Made by a program: the position numbers and the translations under genes. A DNA stretch of 30,749 nucleotides from assembly GCA_001931905.2 (NCBI GenBank), contig MSJI02000611.1, positions 1 to 30,749 of the forward strand, in the 5' to 3' direction. The notes under the pieces were generated by a model. The model saw only the letters and a list, made by a program, of their open reading frames with translations, had not been told where the DNA came from and ran no database searches. Shown here piece by piece: positions 28,149 through 30,749 of this stretch. Positions within the stretch are counted from its first letter, which is position 1, and the number at the start of each line of letters is the position of its first letter. The DNA comes from Cladosporium sp. IMV 00045 (lineage: Eukaryota; Ascomycota; Dothideomycetes; Cladosporiales; Cladosporiaceae).

Positions 28149-28628
28149 TCAATCCAATTTCAATTCCAAATACACAACCTCCTCCAGCGGGTTCGCATAG
28201 TAAGCCTCGATCTCCCGAAATCCCAAACTGCGGTAAAGCCCCCTCGCCGAAGTCATCGAAGCGAGCGTATCAAGCCTCATAGCCCTGTACCCCAAGCGCC
28301 TCGCTTCAACTACAATCGCTTCCGCCAGCGCTTTGCCGATGCCACTCCCTCGCCCCGCGGGACTGACGTAAAGGCGTTTCATCTCGCAGACTTCCGGCGA
28401 GTCCAGTGGTCGCACGCCCACGCAGCCGATCGCTTCGTTGGTGCTGGTGGATTTTGCGAGGAGAAGGGAGCCGGTCGGTGGGGAGTATTTTCCGGGTAGG
28501 CTGGAGAGTTCTGCTGCGAAGTCTTGGAAGGATAGGTCGAGACCGAGGGCCGTGGCGTAGGCTTGGAAAAGGGTTGTGGTGGAGGCGAGATCGGTTGGTG
28601 TGAGGGCTGGGGTTATTTTGTAGGACAT
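28149..28628 (-). CDS. GNAT-family N-acetyltransferase
   Basis: 159 aa, single exon. It transfers acetyl from acetyl-CoA to an amine on an unknown substrate. The core is clear: strand 4 plus motif A at 82-100 (EMKRLYVSPAGRGSGIG), with the acetyl-CoA pyrophosphate loop R-x-x-G-x-G at 93-98. LGYRAMRLDTLASM follows at 112-125, and motif B-like ARGLYRSLGFREIEAYYANP, including the usual late Tyr, at 128-147. This order and the ELKL C-terminus resemble small cytosolic fungal and bacterial GNATs that act on small molecules rather than histones. The start at 28628 is the first ATG of a frame that stays open upstream to about 28832 but only with a GTG, so the upstream part is probably leader. It converges with RSC4. 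Confidence 0.88.
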   Translation of the reverse strand: MSYKITPALTPTDLASTTTLFQAYATALGLDLSFQDFAAELSSLPGKYSPPTGSLLLAKSTSTNEAIGCVGVRPLDSPEVCEMKRLYVSPAGRGSGIGKALAEAIVVEARRLGYRAMRLDTLASMTSARGLYRSLGFREIEAYYANPLEEVVYLELKLD

Positions 28629-29375
28629 TTTTGCTGGGGCGTGTGGGAAGGTTGAGGCTGGCTGAATCGGTTCCTCGGTGGTGAGGCGATGGCTTGAGTG
28701 TTTGGTTCTGATTCTCGTTTTCTTTAAATGGTGAAGGAGGGAAGCGTAGGGCGTATCTTCGGAGCCATCTGCTGTGGAAAATGATGGAAGTGTTAGGGGT
28801 GGATCTTTTATTGTGCGTATGTAGCTATTCACATATCGCCTGACTAATCACAGAGTCCGTATTGGATACGCTCATATCTAATGTCCCTATAACCGCTCTT
28901 CGCAGCCACGGTTTGTGTACTACGAATTGCTCGTGACAGACAAGACATGTGAAGCGATGTCTACGTCTGCATGACTCAGCACCGCCGAAGTCTCAGCCTT
29001 AGGCAGCCACATGCCGGCAGCCTTGCGCTAGCGGCTAGCGGCAGCCTTGCCGCTGATCCACAAGCTTCTCTCTGAGCTCTACGGCTTGACGCTGCAACTC
29101 TTTGCTTTGTCTGCGACTCCACTAATTCTTCCTTTCGACATTCACAAAACAACAACTGCACTTCGCCTGCACCTCTACTTGCAATTAGCACGCTCCTTCG
29201 CGGCACTCGATAACGTTCTTTAATGTATTAGCAACAACACATTATCACACCAGGCACAGCGACACTCCACTGGGCGAGTCGCAAACCGACAATCACTAGC
29301 CGACCGCGGTAACCTGCTGGCTTCGCCTGCCAGCCTTTCGCACACCCCGATCGCTACCACTGCAAGACCACTACA
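28629..29375. promoter_or_regulatory. Divergent intergenic region between GNAT gene and MEX67
   Basis: About 750 bases with both promoters. The minus-strand frame of the GNAT gene stays open for about 200 bases without an ATG. A small nest of repeats lies at 29016-29050. The final 200 bases before the MEX67 ATG are C/A-rich, as in many fungal leaders. No other gene is seen. Confidence 0.5.
29016..29050 (+). repeat. Nested repeats: GGCAGCCTTGC flanking GCTAGCG x2
   Basis: Two copies of GGCAGCCTTGC (29016-29026 and 29040-29050) enclose two tandem copies of GCTAGCG (29027-29033 and 29034-29040), each containing the palindrome GCTAGC. The cluster is about 330 bp upstream of the MEX67 start codon. 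Confidence 0.75.
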
Positions 29376-30749
29376 ATGGTCGCTCGCGCCAACAGGGCTT
29401 CCAAGAACGCTGCCCGTGGACCTGCGGCCACCCGCCGCGACCGAGCCAAAGCGGATCGCGATGGCGACCTCTCCATGGATGGCCCAGTGAAGGGCCGCGG
29501 TGGAAGAGTTGGAAAGTCTTCTGGCTCTGCGAATGCGCGCAAGGACCTCACTTCAGGCAAGCCTAAAAGTGGCATCCTCAGCGCTGCCAGCCAAAGGGCT
29601 ATTCTCAAGCACGCCGGCGCAGGCGATGTCGCCATGAAAGGATCGAAGACCGGTCCGTCGCGCGGACTCACGGAACTGAGGATCACCAACTGGACCAAGA
29701 GCAAGGCCTCCAACCACGATGACGGCGGTGTCAGCTCTCTCATCACCTGGCTGGAGAAAAAGGCGAGCAACCGCCTGAGTTCAAGAGTTAGGACTGTCAA
29801 AATCAAGAAGGTATGTCGTCGCCATCGCTCTTGCTGCTTTACTGGACAACATACCACGACTCGCCAGCCAGCCTAGTCTGGTCCGCTTTATTAAAAATTC
29901 CTTGTTACAACTACGGCCGCGATACGCATAACTTCTCCTGTCCATTTTCGAATCACTAGCGAATCCAGCCGCTTCACCACCGACAATTTTACTAACATTC
30001 GTACAGTCTCAGGTTGATGGAGAAGAACTTAACATCAGTGTGCCGGCGGAAGATGCAGGCGCAGTGCTTCGCCTTGACGGTTGGCAATGGGCTGGTATCA
30101 ATGTCAAGGTTGAGAGGATCGGAGGAGATGCTAGCGCTGCTGGCGGATCTAAGACGGAGCAGACAAGGGACATGATCAAGGGTGTGCTGGAAAGACGCTA
30201 CAACATTGAGAGCAAGTTCTTGGATCTCAGTGTGCTCCGCCAGGACGAAAAGCTCAAGGAGCAATCGATTTTCAACGTCAAATCAACTGCCGGCAAATTC
30301 TTCCCGGCGATGATGAGGGTTTTGGAAGGCGCCTTCGAAACGACCAAGGACAAAGACGACGCTGTACAAAGTGTCTCCCTGGCCAACAACGAACTGACGG
30401 ATTTGACTGCTATGAGCACACTTCCGCAGACCTTGCCAAAGCTGAAGAACCTGGATCTCTCAAATAACAAGTTCGAGAAGCTCGGACAGCTTGCGCTATG
30501 GAAGAAGCGATTCTACCACCTCGAGCAGCTCATCTTGACTGGGAACCCGATCGAACAGTCAGAGCCCGATTACGCCTCATCGATAATTCAGTGGTTCCCC
30601 AATCTGCGCTCGTTGAACGGCATCCAAGTTCGCACCGAAGAAGACATTGCCAACCGCAGCAAGACGCCAGATCTTCCGTTCCCAATCCGTTCACCAGCTT
30701 TCCAGGACGAAGGCGGAATCGCAGAAGGATTCATCAGGAACTTTATTGC
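29376..30749 (+). CDS. MEX67: mRNA export factor Mex67 (NXF family), 3' part cut by window edge
   Basis: Carries mRNPs through nuclear pores, with Mtr2 as partner. Exon 1 is 29376-29810 and exon 2 runs from 30007 past the window; the 196-nt intron has donor GTATGT. 392 aa are visible. The N-terminus is a basic, Arg/Gly/Ala-rich RNA-binding tail (1-95). An RNP-type fold follows from GLTELRITNW through KIKKSQVDGEELNISV to GINVKVERI (about 97-200). The leucine-rich repeats run about 264-345 (VQSVSLANNELTDL, LKNLDLSNNKFEKL, LEQLILTGNPIEQ). The protein then reaches FQDEGGIAEGFIRNFI, the entry to the NTF2-like domain that binds Mtr2. The C-terminal UBA-like domain would lie outside. The acceptor at 30006 is preferred over one 6 nt downstream because KKSQVDGE fits the family (KKSRVEGD-like). 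Confidence 0.94.

Noticed and set aside
28629..28832. N-terminal extension of the GNAT protein
   Set aside because: The frame is open but the only possible upstream start is GTG; the GNAT fold begins properly at the ATG at 28628.

Overview
The window reads as nuclear DNA of a filamentous ascomycete (Pezizomycotina). Genes lie on both strands with short intergenic gaps. Most introns are 49-70 nt with GTAAGT/GTACGT-like donors and CTRAC-like branch sites, and the proteins are typical fungal versions of LAT1, Sec7, Rsc4 and Mex67. A dothideomycete is my guess from the overall feel; nothing here proves it. There are no rRNA, tRNA, CRISPR, transposon or viral genes that I can support.

Layout. 1-1596 (-): pyruvate dehydrogenase E2 (LAT1), cut by the left edge just at its HxxxDG active-site motif. 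2716-8871 (+): an uninterrupted 2051-codon Sec7 Arf-GEF, divergent from LAT1. 8872-11298: a long gene-poor stretch. 11299-12670 (+): a 440-aa low-complexity protein whose first exon is only recovered by splicing a 49-nt intron. 13335-14174 (+) and 14920-15732 (+): two tandem relatives of the fungal 'LPxELRxxIY' F-box-like family. The first is broken by a frameshift, a stop and an 11-bp duplication, and neither has an in-frame ATG. 16257-17954 (-): an XPG/GEN1-type nuclease with AT-hooks. 18607-20181 (+): an MFS drug/polyamine-type transporter. 20254-22161 (-): a four-exon amino acid permease. 23669-25093 (+): a TPR-like, proline/serine-rich protein. 25441-27950 (+): a five-exon tandem bromodomain Rsc4-like protein. 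28149-28628 (-): a GNAT acetyltransferase. 29376-30749 (+): the mRNA exporter Mex67, cut by the right edge.

The genes are mostly unrelated housekeeping functions: mitochondrial acetyl-CoA supply, trans-Golgi traffic, chromatin remodelling and mRNA export. A more accessory middle part (13-22 kb) holds the decaying F-box-like pair, the nuclease and two plasma-membrane transporters. I see no operon-like or biosynthetic cluster logic. The strongest unusual signals are the decaying paralog pair with its missing start codons, the AT-hook tail on the nuclease, telomere-like repeats in two intergenic regions, and two tandem splice acceptors. I did not find a clearly new biological system.
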